DNA of 9,620 nucleotides from Alphaproteobacteria bacterium (GTDB taxonomy: Bacteria; Pseudomonadota; Alphaproteobacteria; UBA8366): positions 1 to 9,620 of the forward strand of contig JABJCS010000703.1 in NCBI GenBank assembly GCA_018665505.1. The letters are read 5' to 3'. This document shows positions 1 to 7,008 of this stretch, piece by piece. Numbering within the stretch: position 1 is the stretch's first letter; each line of letters starts with the position of its first letter. Both the position numbers and the translations under genes were made by a program. Below the pieces are notes generated by a model. It ran no database searches and was not told the DNA's origin. It saw nothing but the letters and a program-made list of their open reading frames with translations.

Positions 1-46
1 CGACGCGGGAACCCGGAATTAGGGCCTGAGAGCAGCTTTCCTAAAA

Positions 47-1249
47 CTACTCTGCCGCTTCGGCTTCTTGCGCCGGGACGAAGGTGACGTTCTTTGACAG
101 CATGGCGTCGATGGTGTCGTCGTCGTAGCCCCACTCCTTGAGGATATCGAACGAATGTTCACCCACATGGGGCGAATGGGTCATTGCCGATGGGCCGTCG
201 ATGCGTGGCAGGCCGGGAATTTGCGGCATTGGGAATAGGCCCGCGCCGTCATGTTCGACATAGGCGACCGCACCCACCGCTTTGGTATGCTCGTGTTCCA
301 TGAAATCGCCGTGATCCTGGACGATAGAATTCATGACGCCTGCGGCCGTGAGCAGTTTCGCCCAATGCTCAGACGACTCTTTCTCGAATTCAGCGCGGAT
401 CAGGATCATCAACTCTTTCTCGTTCTTGATCCGGATTTCTCGGGAATTGAAGCGCGGATCGTTCTTTAGTTCCGGCACGCCGAGTATATCGCACAGCGCC
501 TCATAGTGATGATCGCGCATCGCGGTGACGTTCATATAGCCGTTTGTTGTCTTCATAGTACCGACCGGCGCGTAGAGCGGTGCGACCTCGCCGTCTTCCA
601 AATAATATTCCGCGATCTTGGCGGCCTGAAAGGCGGCGGCGGATTGCATCAAGCTGTTGTCGATATAGCAGCCGGTGCCGTATCGGAACTTCCGCATCAG
701 TGCCGCTGACAATCCTTGGAAAGCGTAAAGGCCGGTAGCCACGTCGATGGGGATCATGGCGACCCGGTTGGGAATTCCTTGGCCGTCGCGGTTGATGGTC
801 ATGAAGCCGGAATAGGCCTGGATGATGGCGTCCGTAACCGGCAATCCGTTGTTCGGGCCTTCTTGGCCGAAACCGGTGACCGACAGGTAGATGACATTCG
901 GGTTCACCTTTTTTACGTCCTCGTAGGACAGGCCGAATTTGGCCATCACACCCGGGCGGAAAGCCTCGACGACAACGTCGCACTCTGCTGCCATCTTCTG
1001 GGTGATCTCCAGCGCCTCAGGCGTTTTCATATCCAACGCGATGGACCGCTTGCCGCGATTGAAGGCGATCGAATGAGCGCAATGGTCGCCGTAAAGCGCG
1101 CCCATCGAGCGGCCCCAGTCACCCGCCGGTGGGTCGACCTTGATCACGTCGGCACCGTGCTGCGCCAACAGCATGGTGCTGTGCGGCCCGGCTATCCCCT
1201 GTGTGAAATCCAATACTTTGATGCCGGAAAAGGCGCGTTGGTCATCCAT
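47..1249 (-). CDS. CaiB/BaiF family (family III) CoA-transferase
   Basis: Family III CoA-transferases move coenzyme A from an acyl-CoA donor to a free carboxylate through a covalent aspartyl intermediate; relatives include formyl-CoA transferase, CaiB and alpha-methylacyl-CoA racemase. The protein is about 400 residues, the usual length. The N-terminal signature is clear (KVLDFTQGIAGPHSTMLLAQ, with the GADVIKVDPP strand just after), as are NRGKRSIALDMK near residue 64 and VVVEAFRPGVMAKFGL near 92. Asp140 in TDAIIQAYSGFM aligns with the catalytic aspartate. I chose ATG at 1249; an in-frame TTG at 1267 would add six residues but has no ribosome site, and even the ATG has only a weak purine stretch. 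It follows the GMC gene by 22 bases and is the last gene seen in the operon. A role in activating the acid made upstream is inferred. The racemase subfamily cannot be excluded. The 46 bases after its stop show no convincing terminator. Confidence 0.93.
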   Translation of the reverse strand: MDDQRAFSGIKVLDFTQGIAGPHSTMLLAQHGADVIKVDPPAGDWGRSMGALYGDHCAHSIAFNRGKRSIALDMKTPEALEITQKMAAECDVVVEAFRPGVMAKFGLSYEDVKKVNPNVIYLSVTGFGQEGPNNGLPVTDAIIQAYSGFMTINRDGQGIPNRVAMIPIDVATGLYAFQGLSAALMRKFRYGTGCYIDNSLMQSAAAFQAAKIAEYYLEDGEVAPLYAPVGTMKTTNGYMNVTAMRDHHYEALCDILGVPELKNDPRFNSREIRIKNEKELMILIRAEFEKESSEHWAKLLTAAGVMNSIVQDHGDFMEHEHTKAVGAVAYVEHDGAGLFPMPQIPGLPRIDGPSAMTHSPHVGEHSFDILKEWGYDDDTIDAMLSKNVTFVPAQEAEAAE

Positions 1250-1271
1250 TCTTCGTTTCCATCCCAAGCAA

Positions 1272-2978
1272 TTATTGTTCAGCTAAAATCGCGTCTGAAA
1301 TCTTCTCGGCTGTCATCAGGGTCGGGAAGTTCGTGTTGGCGCAAGGCACGACCGGAAAGATCGACGCGTCGACGACGCGTAGCCCTTCAACGCCGCGCAC
1401 CCGGCCCGTGATATCGGTGACCGCCATCGGATCGTCGTCGGCACCCATGCGACAGGTACACGACGCATGCCACACGCCGACCGCTGCTTTGCGCACGAAA
1501 GCCTCGAGAGCGTCGTCATCGGTCATCATCTGTTCCAGCGTGAAGCCTTCCATAATGAATTTGCGGATCAACATTTGCCGCAACGCCGCCGGACCATCCA
1601 GTAATTTCGACATCACGTTTGTCATGAATTTGTTCTTTTTATTCACGACGCCAATCTGCCGGACCTTATCACTGTAGCTGGCGGGAAAGACGTCGCTGGT
1701 CACTGCCTGCATGGCGGGGTCGTTATGTAACGCTGCCATTTTTCGGAATCCCTGGGTCAGGCGGTCAAGGTCGCGCTTATCGGATAAGAGATTGAATTCG
1801 ACGGTCGGTTCGTCCCGCCAATTCGTTGTCGCCAAGCGCACCTGTCCCGTTTCCGAATAAGTCTTATTGACGAAGATAATCCATGAGCCGATCTGCTCGC
1901 CAACCGCATGCCAAGAAGATTTCGCGATCGCGATCGCAAACATATCGCCCAGCGGAGCGCCGCCGGTCTCGGAGGAATAGCGCATGCCCATGAGCGCGTG
2001 GCGGCCCGTATAGTCGTTGATTCGAGCCTCCGGATGGATGAAGGAGGCAACGGCAATTGATGGATGATCCATCAAACGCTGGCCGACACCGGCAACATTC
2101 GCGCGGACAGGTATACCAAGATCGTTCAGGTGCATGGCAGGGCCGATTCCCGCCCGCAACAGATGCGCCGGGGAATGGATCGCCCCCGATGATAGAATGA
2201 CCTCGTTGCCGCGAAACTCGGTCTCCTTGCCTTCCACGAGGGCTTTCACGCCGACGCATTTTAGTCCGTCGAACAACAGCTCGGTGACTTGTGTATCGGT
2301 GGAAATGGTGAGGTTTTCGCGCAGCCGCGTGCCTGGGTCGAGATAGCCGATGGCGGCGGAGACCCGCCGCTCATAAGCGTTGGAGCTGGTAATGGGAAAA
2401 TAACCCTCGGCGAACTCACCGTTCTGATCCGGTATATAATCGTAGCCGGCGCGCGCTAGTGCTTCGGCGGCGGCCTTCGAATAACCGTTCCAGAGATCGG
2501 GGAAAATGCGGCGGACCGGAATGCGCCCTTCCTTGCCGTGATAGGGGCCGTCGAAATCCATGTCCCGCTCGACCTTCTTGAAATACGGCAACACCGCATC
2601 CCAGTTCCAGCCTTTGGCGCCGCGTTCCTCCCATTCGTTGAAGTCTGTCGGTGCGCCGCGATTGGCGAGCTGGCCGTTGATCGACGATCCGCCGCCGAGG
2701 ACGCGGGCTTGCTCGTATTTCCGCAACGGGGGCCGGTCGGCTTCCGGGTTGTTGTGCGAGATGACCTGCGTCGTGACCTTAAGTTCGGTCCAATGGAAGC
2801 GCGTATCGAGATAGGCTTTTCCCGGATAGCTGTCGAGTATTTCGGGCGGCACTTTGCCGTGCGGCGTGTCCTGTCCGGCCTCGCAAACCAGAACCTTGTT
2901 GGCGCTGCGGACGGAGAGACGATTGGCGAGAACCGAGCCCGCCGACCCGCCTCCGACAATGATGAAATCGTATTGCAT
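1272..2978 (-). CDS. GMC-family FAD-dependent oxidoreductase (alcohol/choline dehydrogenase-like)
   Basis: GMC oxidoreductases are FAD flavoproteins that oxidise alcohols (choline, aliphatic alcohols, polyethylene glycols, sugars) to aldehydes or ketones. This 568-residue protein has the normal family length. The FAD-binding dinucleotide motif GGGSAGSVLANRLS lies at residues 9-22, GMC signature 1 at about 92-107 (RVLGGGSSINGQLANR), and signature 2 at about 263-280 (SSGAIHSPAHLLRAGIGP). The C-terminal catalytic pair is His504 (WHASCTCRMG) and Asn548 (CANTNFP), 44 residues apart as in choline oxidase. There is no signal peptide, since the FAD motif begins at residue 9, so it is cytoplasmic. The ATG at 2978 has a strong AGGAG seven bases upstream. 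It lies 14 bases after the hydrolase gene. One small oddity is a Cys (507) where relatives usually have Gly in the WHxxGT stretch. The substrate is unknown; alcohol to aldehyde is the best guess from family and neighbours. Confidence 0.95.
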   Translation of the reverse strand: MQYDFIIVGGGSAGSVLANRLSVRSANKVLVCEAGQDTPHGKVPPEILDSYPGKAYLDTRFHWTELKVTTQVISHNNPEADRPPLRKYEQARVLGGGSSINGQLANRGAPTDFNEWEERGAKGWNWDAVLPYFKKVERDMDFDGPYHGKEGRIPVRRIFPDLWNGYSKAAAEALARAGYDYIPDQNGEFAEGYFPITSSNAYERRVSAAIGYLDPGTRLRENLTISTDTQVTELLFDGLKCVGVKALVEGKETEFRGNEVILSSGAIHSPAHLLRAGIGPAMHLNDLGIPVRANVAGVGQRLMDHPSIAVASFIHPEARINDYTGRHALMGMRYSSETGGAPLGDMFAIAIAKSSWHAVGEQIGSWIIFVNKTYSETGQVRLATTNWRDEPTVEFNLLSDKRDLDRLTQGFRKMAALHNDPAMQAVTSDVFPASYSDKVRQIGVVNKKNKFMTNVMSKLLDGPAALRQMLIRKFIMEGFTLEQMMTDDDALEAFVRKAAVGVWHASCTCRMGADDDPMAVTDITGRVRGVEGLRVVDASIFPVVPCANTNFPTLMTAEKISDAILAEQ

Positions 2979-2985
2979 ACGGTGT

Positions 2986-2990
2986 CTCCT
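2986..2990 (-). promoter_or_regulatory. Shine-Dalgarno of the GMC oxidoreductase gene
   Basis: Read on the minus strand, AGGAG sits seven bases before the ATG at 2978. It supports that start, which also places the FAD-binding motif at the expected distance from the N-terminus. Confidence 0.8.
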
Positions 2991-2992
2991 GC

Positions 2993-3838
2993 TCAGCCGA
3001 ATTGTTGGGCGATAAAGGTTTGCATTAAGGCGATAGCGCGGTCTGTCTCAGGCCCAGGATCGCGCGCGAAAGCATGTGGCATGTCGGGGAAAAGTTCGCG
3101 TTCGATGGACCCGTTACGCGATTTGTAAATTTCGACGAAACGTTCCGAAATCTCCAACGGTACGTTGTCGTCCTTGGTGCCTTGCAGGATCAACGTGGGC
3201 GGCAGATGCGTCTGCTCACCGCGCTCCAACACGAGCTGCGGATTGCCTTTGCGCATCGTGGCTTCATCGCCGAAATAATTCTCTGACGATTTCATCAACC
3301 GTTCGACTCCGGCGTCTCGTGCATAGATATAGCGCGCATGAGAATCGAGCACTGGCCAGCCGGTGATTGCATATTGAACCGACGCATCGAGACCCTCGCC
3401 ACCGGACACGGCTTCGGCTGCGTAGCGCGGGTCCGTCGGTTTGAGCACGCTCAGCATCAGGGAATGGCCGCCGCTCGACGTGCCGAACGCGCCGAGTGTC
3501 GCCGCATCGCCGCCCAAGCGTGCGGCGTGGGTCTTGAGCCATCGAGTGCCGAAATTCACGTCCGCGACCTGTGCTGGGTATGTGTGTTGTGGCGCTTGGC
3601 GAAACTCGATGGCCGCTACGACGATGCCTGTCGCGGCCAGGGCGCGGTCGACGCTTTCATTGTTGAGGTAGCTGCCCGAACTCCACGCGCCGCCATGGAC
3701 ATCGAGGAGAGTGGGGAACGGTCCCGTGCCTTGCGGGCGATACAAGCGCACGGGCCATTCGCCGTCTGGACCGGAGCGGTAAATCTCTTCCGAGATATCG
3801 ATGTCGAACCGGGCAGATGGGTCGTATCTAATCGCCAT
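2993..3838 (-). CDS. Alpha/beta hydrolase, HSL / BD-FAE-like esterase
   Basis: A serine hydrolase of the alpha/beta fold, of the esterase/lipase type with an N-terminal HGG oxyanion motif (hormone-sensitive-lipase-like, feruloyl or carboxyl esterases, kynurenine formamidase relatives). It is 281 residues long, normal for the family. HGGAW is at residues 48-52. The nucleophile elbow GTSSGG puts the catalytic Ser at 121, the acid is Asp223 or Asp224 in GTKDDNVP, and the base is His255 in MPHAF. There is no signal peptide, so it is probably cytoplasmic. The ATG at 3838 is preceded by AAGGG at a six-base gap, and this site overlaps the TAA of the upstream CoxL-type gene, which suggests translational coupling. 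It precedes the GMC dehydrogenase by 14 bases. Inferred job: releasing an alcohol or acid from an ester (or opening a lactone) that the neighbouring oxidoreductases then process. Confidence 0.93.
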   Translation of the reverse strand: MAIRYDPSARFDIDISEEIYRSGPDGEWPVRLYRPQGTGPFPTLLDVHGGAWSSGSYLNNESVDRALAATGIVVAAIEFRQAPQHTYPAQVADVNFGTRWLKTHAARLGGDAATLGAFGTSSGGHSLMLSVLKPTDPRYAAEAVSGGEGLDASVQYAITGWPVLDSHARYIYARDAGVERLMKSSENYFGDEATMRKGNPQLVLERGEQTHLPPTLILQGTKDDNVPLEISERFVEIYKSRNGSIERELFPDMPHAFARDPGPETDRAIALMQTFIAQQFG

Positions 3839-3844
3839 GTCGCA

Positions 3845-3849
3845 CCCTT
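3845..3849 (-). promoter_or_regulatory. Shine-Dalgarno of the hydrolase gene, overlapping the upstream stop
   Basis: On the minus strand the sequence TAAGGG joins the stop codon of the CoxL-type gene (TAA, 3850-3848) to an AAGGG ribosome site six bases before the hydrolase ATG at 3838. The overlap indicates coupled translation and supports one operon. Confidence 0.7.
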
Positions 3850-6124
3850 ATCGGTTTGGGTTGAGTAATCGCCACACATTCTCTGGCGTTGCCGGTCCGT
3901 CGAGTACCTTGACCCCGAAGGGGGCCAGCGCGTCGAGCACTGCATTAGCCACTGCTGGGAATCCGGCGATGGCTCCGGCTTCGCCGCTGCCTTTGACGCC
4001 GAGCGGATTTGTCGTGCAGCTCACACTGTTGAACGCAACATCAAGGGACGGCAGGTCGTCGGCGCGCGGCATGCAATAATCCATGAAGGAGCCGGATAAA
4101 AGTTGGCCTGAATCCGGTGCATAGACAGCCTGTTCGAAAAGCGCCTGCCCCACGCCCTGGGCCACGGCACCGTGCACTTGTCCGGCGACGAGCAGCGGAT
4201 TGATCATGGTGCCAAAATCGTCGACCGTTGTGTAATGGGTGAGAGTGACCGCGCCGGTCTCGCGGTCGATTTCCACTTCGGCAATATGGCAGCCGTTCGG
4301 AAACGTGTGATATTCGCGGGTGAAATGCTGATACGTATCCAACGGCATCCCGTCAGCGCGGCCCTGTCGCGCCACATCCATCAAGGGCAGGCTGCGGTCG
4401 GTTCCGGCGACAGCGAATCGGCCGGCTGCGAACTCGATATCTGCTTCCGCCGCCTCCAGCATCCGGGCGGCGATACGTTGCCCTTTCTCTTTGATTTGCT
4501 CGCTCGCCATGTGAAGCGCGGTTCCGGCCATAAAGGTCGCGCGCGAGCTGCCGTGTCCGCCGCCGATGGGAATCAGATCGGTATCACCGGCCCGGTAGCG
4601 GATGTCCTCTGTCGCCACGCCCAACAGGTCGGAAATGATTTGCGGAAAACTGGTCTCGTGCCCTTGGCCGATGGCTTGGGTGCCGGTGGTGAAGGTGATC
4701 GCATCGTCTTCATCGAAACGCAGTTCCACGTTTTCATCGGGCGCGCCGAAGGTCGCTTTGATGTGATAGGCCAGGCCCATGCCGCGCAGGTGGCCTGCCG
4801 CCTCGGTAGCTGACTTGCGGCTATCGTAACCCGCCTCCGCCTTTTTCACCGCAGTCGCTAAGTTTGTTGGGAAGACGCCGCTATCCATCGTGGCGCCGAC
4901 TGCATTGGTGAACGGCATGGCTTCGACAGAGACCAGGTTTTGTGCCCTAAGATCCGCCGGCTCCCGGCCGGTCTCGCGCGCGGCGCGGTCGACCAGCCGT
5001 TCCATGATATTGGCGAATTCGGCAAAGCCCGGTCCTCGGGTGACACCGATGGGAACCGTGTTGGTATAGACCGCGCCGACATCCACATAAATCGCGGGAA
5101 TGCGGTACGGCCCGCCCGGCAGTTTTACGAATTGTTCCGTGAAAATGCGGGCCATGCTACCGGTGAGATAGGCGCCGAGATTGCCCCAGCTTTTGACCCG
5201 AAGTGCCGTGAAGTTGCCATTCGCATCAAGCGCCAATTCCGCATGGGCGTCATTGTCCCGCGCCTGATGGTCGGAGACAAAGCCGTCGCTGCGCGCGTTG
5301 ATCCATTTGACCGGACGCCCGGCGACACCCGCCGCCCAACACAATAGGACCTGCTCCGCGTACATGAAATTTTTAACGCCGAACCCGCCGCCGACATCGG
5401 GGGCGATCAATCGCACCATCGATGTGTCGACGCCGAGGGTCTCCGCGACCCGATCGCGCGCCATGTGCAGGCTTTGGGCCGAGGCATGCAATGTGTAACG
5501 GCCGGAGTCCGGATCGTACGTGCCAATGGCGCCGCGCGGCTCCATGGAATTGGTGACGATGCGGTGATTGCGGATATCGAGACGGGTTACATGCGCGGCG
5601 GCTTCAAAGGCGACATTCGCCGCCCGCCGGTCGCCGACAGACCATTCGAGACAAATGTTCTCGGCGTCGCCGGAGTTCAGCGCGGCTTCGATGCCGATGA
5701 GCGCGGGCAGAGGCGCGTAGTCCACGTCGATCAACTCTGCCGCATCGAGGCCCGCGGAGTGACTTTCAGCAATGACCAGTGCGACTGGCTCTCCTGCGTA
5801 GCGAACCCGCTCTTTTGCCAGTGGATACTGCGTCGGAAAGGAAAACGGCTCGTCCGAATAAACGTTTACTTGCTCGTAGGGCTGGAGCGGCCCGATCCCC
5901 GCCGCGTCCAAATCCGCTCCGGTCAGAACTGCGAGTACATCCGACGCCGCTTTCGCGGCCGAGACATCAATACTCTTCACGTCCGCATGGGCATGGGGGG
6001 AGCGCAGTACGACCGCATGAACCATATTCTCGAGCTGCATATCGTCGACGTAACAGCCGGCCCCAGTTAGGAAGCGGGCATCCTCGACCCGGCGTGGTGT
6101 ATCGCCAATCTTGAGCGTTGCCAT
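3848..6124 (-). CDS. Molybdenum hydroxylase large subunit, CoxL / xanthine dehydrogenase family
   Basis: The large, molybdopterin-cytosine-dinucleotide-binding subunit of the xanthine oxidase family (aldehyde oxidoreductases, CO dehydrogenase-like and N-heterocycle hydroxylases), which hydroxylate substrates with oxygen from water. The protein is 758 residues, typical for CoxL/CutL. Visible motifs, numbered from this start: an N-terminal aldehyde-oxidase a/b hammerhead domain (RVEDARFLTGAGCYVDD), GGGFG at about 245-249, AIGQGHET at about 484-491, and GVKGSGEAG with probable catalytic Glu715. The active-site loop reads TRGPGFAE where form II CoxL proteins have AYRGAGRPE, and it lacks the AYRCSFR of true CO dehydrogenase, so CO oxidation is unlikely. 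The start at 6124 has GGAGG six bases upstream; an ATG at 6145 would add seven residues but would place that site inside the gene. It is first in a four-gene operon. The partner 2Fe-2S and FAD subunits are not in the window. Aldehyde to acid oxidation is inferred from context. Confidence 0.93.
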   Translation of the reverse strand: MATLKIGDTPRRVEDARFLTGAGCYVDDMQLENMVHAVVLRSPHAHADVKSIDVSAAKAASDVLAVLTGADLDAAGIGPLQPYEQVNVYSDEPFSFPTQYPLAKERVRYAGEPVALVIAESHSAGLDAAELIDVDYAPLPALIGIEAALNSGDAENICLEWSVGDRRAANVAFEAAAHVTRLDIRNHRIVTNSMEPRGAIGTYDPDSGRYTLHASAQSLHMARDRVAETLGVDTSMVRLIAPDVGGGFGVKNFMYAEQVLLCWAAGVAGRPVKWINARSDGFVSDHQARDNDAHAELALDANGNFTALRVKSWGNLGAYLTGSMARIFTEQFVKLPGGPYRIPAIYVDVGAVYTNTVPIGVTRGPGFAEFANIMERLVDRAARETGREPADLRAQNLVSVEAMPFTNAVGATMDSGVFPTNLATAVKKAEAGYDSRKSATEAAGHLRGMGLAYHIKATFGAPDENVELRFDEDDAITFTTGTQAIGQGHETSFPQIISDLLGVATEDIRYRAGDTDLIPIGGGHGSSRATFMAGTALHMASEQIKEKGQRIAARMLEAAEADIEFAAGRFAVAGTDRSLPLMDVARQGRADGMPLDTYQHFTREYHTFPNGCHIAEVEIDRETGAVTLTHYTTVDDFGTMINPLLVAGQVHGAVAQGVGQALFEQAVYAPDSGQLLSGSFMDYCMPRADDLPSLDVAFNSVSCTTNPLGVKGSGEAGAIAGFPAVANAVLDALAPFGVKVLDGPATPENVWRLLNPNR

Positions 6125-6130
6125 CGTAGT

Positions 6131-6135
6131 CCTCC
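6131..6135 (-). promoter_or_regulatory. Shine-Dalgarno deciding the CoxL-type start
   Basis: On the minus strand GGAGG lies six bases before the ATG at 6124, ideal spacing. It favours the start MATLKIGD over the longer start at 6145 (MMSRRTTM), for which this site would be internal. Confidence 0.8.
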
Positions 6136-6159
6136 GTGACATCATGAATTAACGCGTGG

Positions 6160-6167
6160 AGAGAAGG
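6160..6167 (+). promoter_or_regulatory. Shine-Dalgarno of the membrane cytochrome gene
   Basis: AGAGAAGG ends six bases before the ATG at 6174. It supports that ATG over an in-frame GTG at 6156, which has no upstream ribosome site. Confidence 0.65.
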
Positions 6168-6173
6168 TGGCAA

Positions 6174-6998
6174 ATGCGATTTTTCTGGCGCCGCCGCCCG
6201 TCACGCCTATTCTTGTTCTCCGTCATGAAGCGTCCTGATCTCGATAACCGCCGTCTGACCTTGCTGGTCGGGGCCACGGTGGTGGCGATTGCCCTTTATT
6301 TTCTGCTCCTGCCAGGCATGCCGGAAGTCTGGCGCACGCCCGGCAGTCCGCAGCTTTACCTGATGGGTGTGTCCGGTGCGGTCCTGTTGTTGATGGCGGC
6401 GAGCTTTTCCGTGGCAAAACGAGGAAAGAGCAAGGCCTCTCCGGTGGCGTGGTTCGCGGCGCATGTGAACCTCGCGTGCGTGGGCACACTGTGCATCGCT
6501 ATTCACTCGGTCGGCTATATGCGCCGGCCGCCGGCCTTGCTGATCCTGGCTCTGGTCGCGCTCGCGGCACTCGGTGTTTGGGCGCGCATTTATGGGGCGC
6601 GGCGCATGGCGGCGACCATGGGGACGAAACGCCCCGCTTTCGGCACGCCGGATCCGGAATTGCAGGCGCGGCTGCGCGGCTTGATCGAGCGTAAGCAAGC
6701 CATATTGGCGGCGCTCGATCCGGCGGCATCGGAAGCGCTGTTTTCGCCGAACCTGTCGCACTGGCTCCGCAATCCGGCTCGCACGTGGTCTTATCTGCGG
6801 TTGGTGCGCGAAGAGGAAGTGTTGATCGGTGCCCGTGAAAGCGTCGGACGAGCGCAGGCTTATTGGCGGGCGGCGCATTTGAGCTTGGCCGCACTATTCG
6901 TGGTCGGTCTTTTCATCCATGTGATCACTGTGACTTTCTTTGCCGGTTATGTCGCCGATGGCGGAGAGATTTATTGGTGGCATTTGACCAAGTGGTAA
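6174..6998 (+). CDS. Five-helix membrane protein, probable di-heme cytochrome b (electron-transfer subunit)
   Basis: I do not recognise a named family. The 274-residue protein has a basic N-terminus and five hydrophobic segments at about residues 28-48, 60-80, 92-116, 121-141 and 233-260. Segments 3 and 5 each carry two histidines spaced H-x13-H: His97/His111 and His235/His249. This spacing is typical of bis-histidine heme ligation across a four-helix bundle, as in bc1 cytochrome b and in helices 3 and 5 of the ferric reductase/NOX family. Positive charges place the N-terminus, the loop after helix 2 (AKRGKSK) and a long hydrophilic loop (about 142-232) in the cytoplasm, with the C-terminus outside. 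The ATG at 6174 has a good ribosome site. The molybdo/iron-sulfur gene starts 10 bases after its stop, so it probably links that enzyme to the quinone pool or another membrane carrier. It does not look like NrfD or DmsC. Heme binding is inferred from histidine spacing only. Confidence 0.75.
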   Translation: MRFFWRRRPSRLFLFSVMKRPDLDNRRLTLLVGATVVAIALYFLLLPGMPEVWRTPGSPQLYLMGVSGAVLLLMAASFSVAKRGKSKASPVAWFAAHVNLACVGTLCIAIHSVGYMRRPPALLILALVALAALGVWARIYGARRMAATMGTKRPAFGTPDPELQARLRGLIERKQAILAALDPAASEALFSPNLSHWLRNPARTWSYLRLVREEEVLIGARESVGRAQAYWRAAHLSLAALFVVGLFIHVITVTFFAGYVADGGEIYWWHLTKW

Positions 6999-7002
6999 GG
7001 GG
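6997..7002 (+). promoter_or_regulatory. Shine-Dalgarno of the ferredoxin-molybdoenzyme fusion gene
   Basis: AAGGGG overlaps the TAA stop of the cytochrome gene (6996-6998) and sits six bases before the ATG at 7009. This implies coupled translation of the membrane and catalytic proteins. Confidence 0.75.
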
Positions 7003-7008
7003 CTAGCA

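Larger units (their letters stand above)
6125..6173. promoter_or_regulatory. Divergent intergenic region between two molybdoenzyme operons
   Basis: Only 49 bases separate the two divergent start codons, and both ribosome sites lie inside, so promoter elements must overlap the coding ends. On the plus strand TTGCCA (6118-6123) and CATCAT (6140-6145) with 16-base spacing match the -35/-10 consensus at 5/6 and 4/6 positions and would start RNA near 6152. On the minus strand TTGCCA (6173-6168) has no good -10 partner. Short palindromes (TCATGA, ACGCGT) are present but too short to call an operator. Promoter assignment is weak; the role as a shared control region follows from geometry. Confidence 0.35.

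Noticed and set aside
1..46. CGGGAACCCG near the left edge as a terminator for the minus-strand operon
   Set aside because: The stem would be four base pairs with a two-base loop and there is no following T run on the minus strand.
716..1411. Long open frame on the plus strand opposite the CoA-transferase and GMC genes
   Set aside because: Its translation shows no recognisable domain, it spans the junction of two well-supported genes on the other strand, and it has the look of a complementary-strand shadow in GC-rich DNA.
4172..4813. 213-codon plus-strand frame inside the CoxL-type gene
   Set aside because: It is antisense to conserved molybdenum-hydroxylase motifs and its protein is uninformative.
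3848..6124. Annotation as carbon monoxide dehydrogenase large subunit
   Set aside because: The AYRCSFR loop with the Cu/Mo-binding cysteine is absent, so it is a CoxL relative rather than a CO-oxidising enzyme.
6118..6173. TTGCCA (6118-6123) and TGGCAA (6168-6173) as an inverted-repeat operator flanking both starts
   Set aside because: The match is only six bases, both copies coincide with the start regions of the two genes, and extending them gives no further symmetry; chance is enough to explain it.
6192..6221. RRRPSRLFL near the N-terminus of the membrane protein as a Tat signal
   Set aside because: It lacks the S/T-RR-x-F-L-K pattern and is followed by more basic residues and a plain first membrane helix; it is better read as a positive-inside anchor.
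6207..6878. 223-codon minus-strand frame opposite the membrane cytochrome gene
   Set aside because: It is Arg- and His-rich with no domain, while the plus strand gives clear hydrophobic helices with regularly spaced histidines and a good ribosome site.
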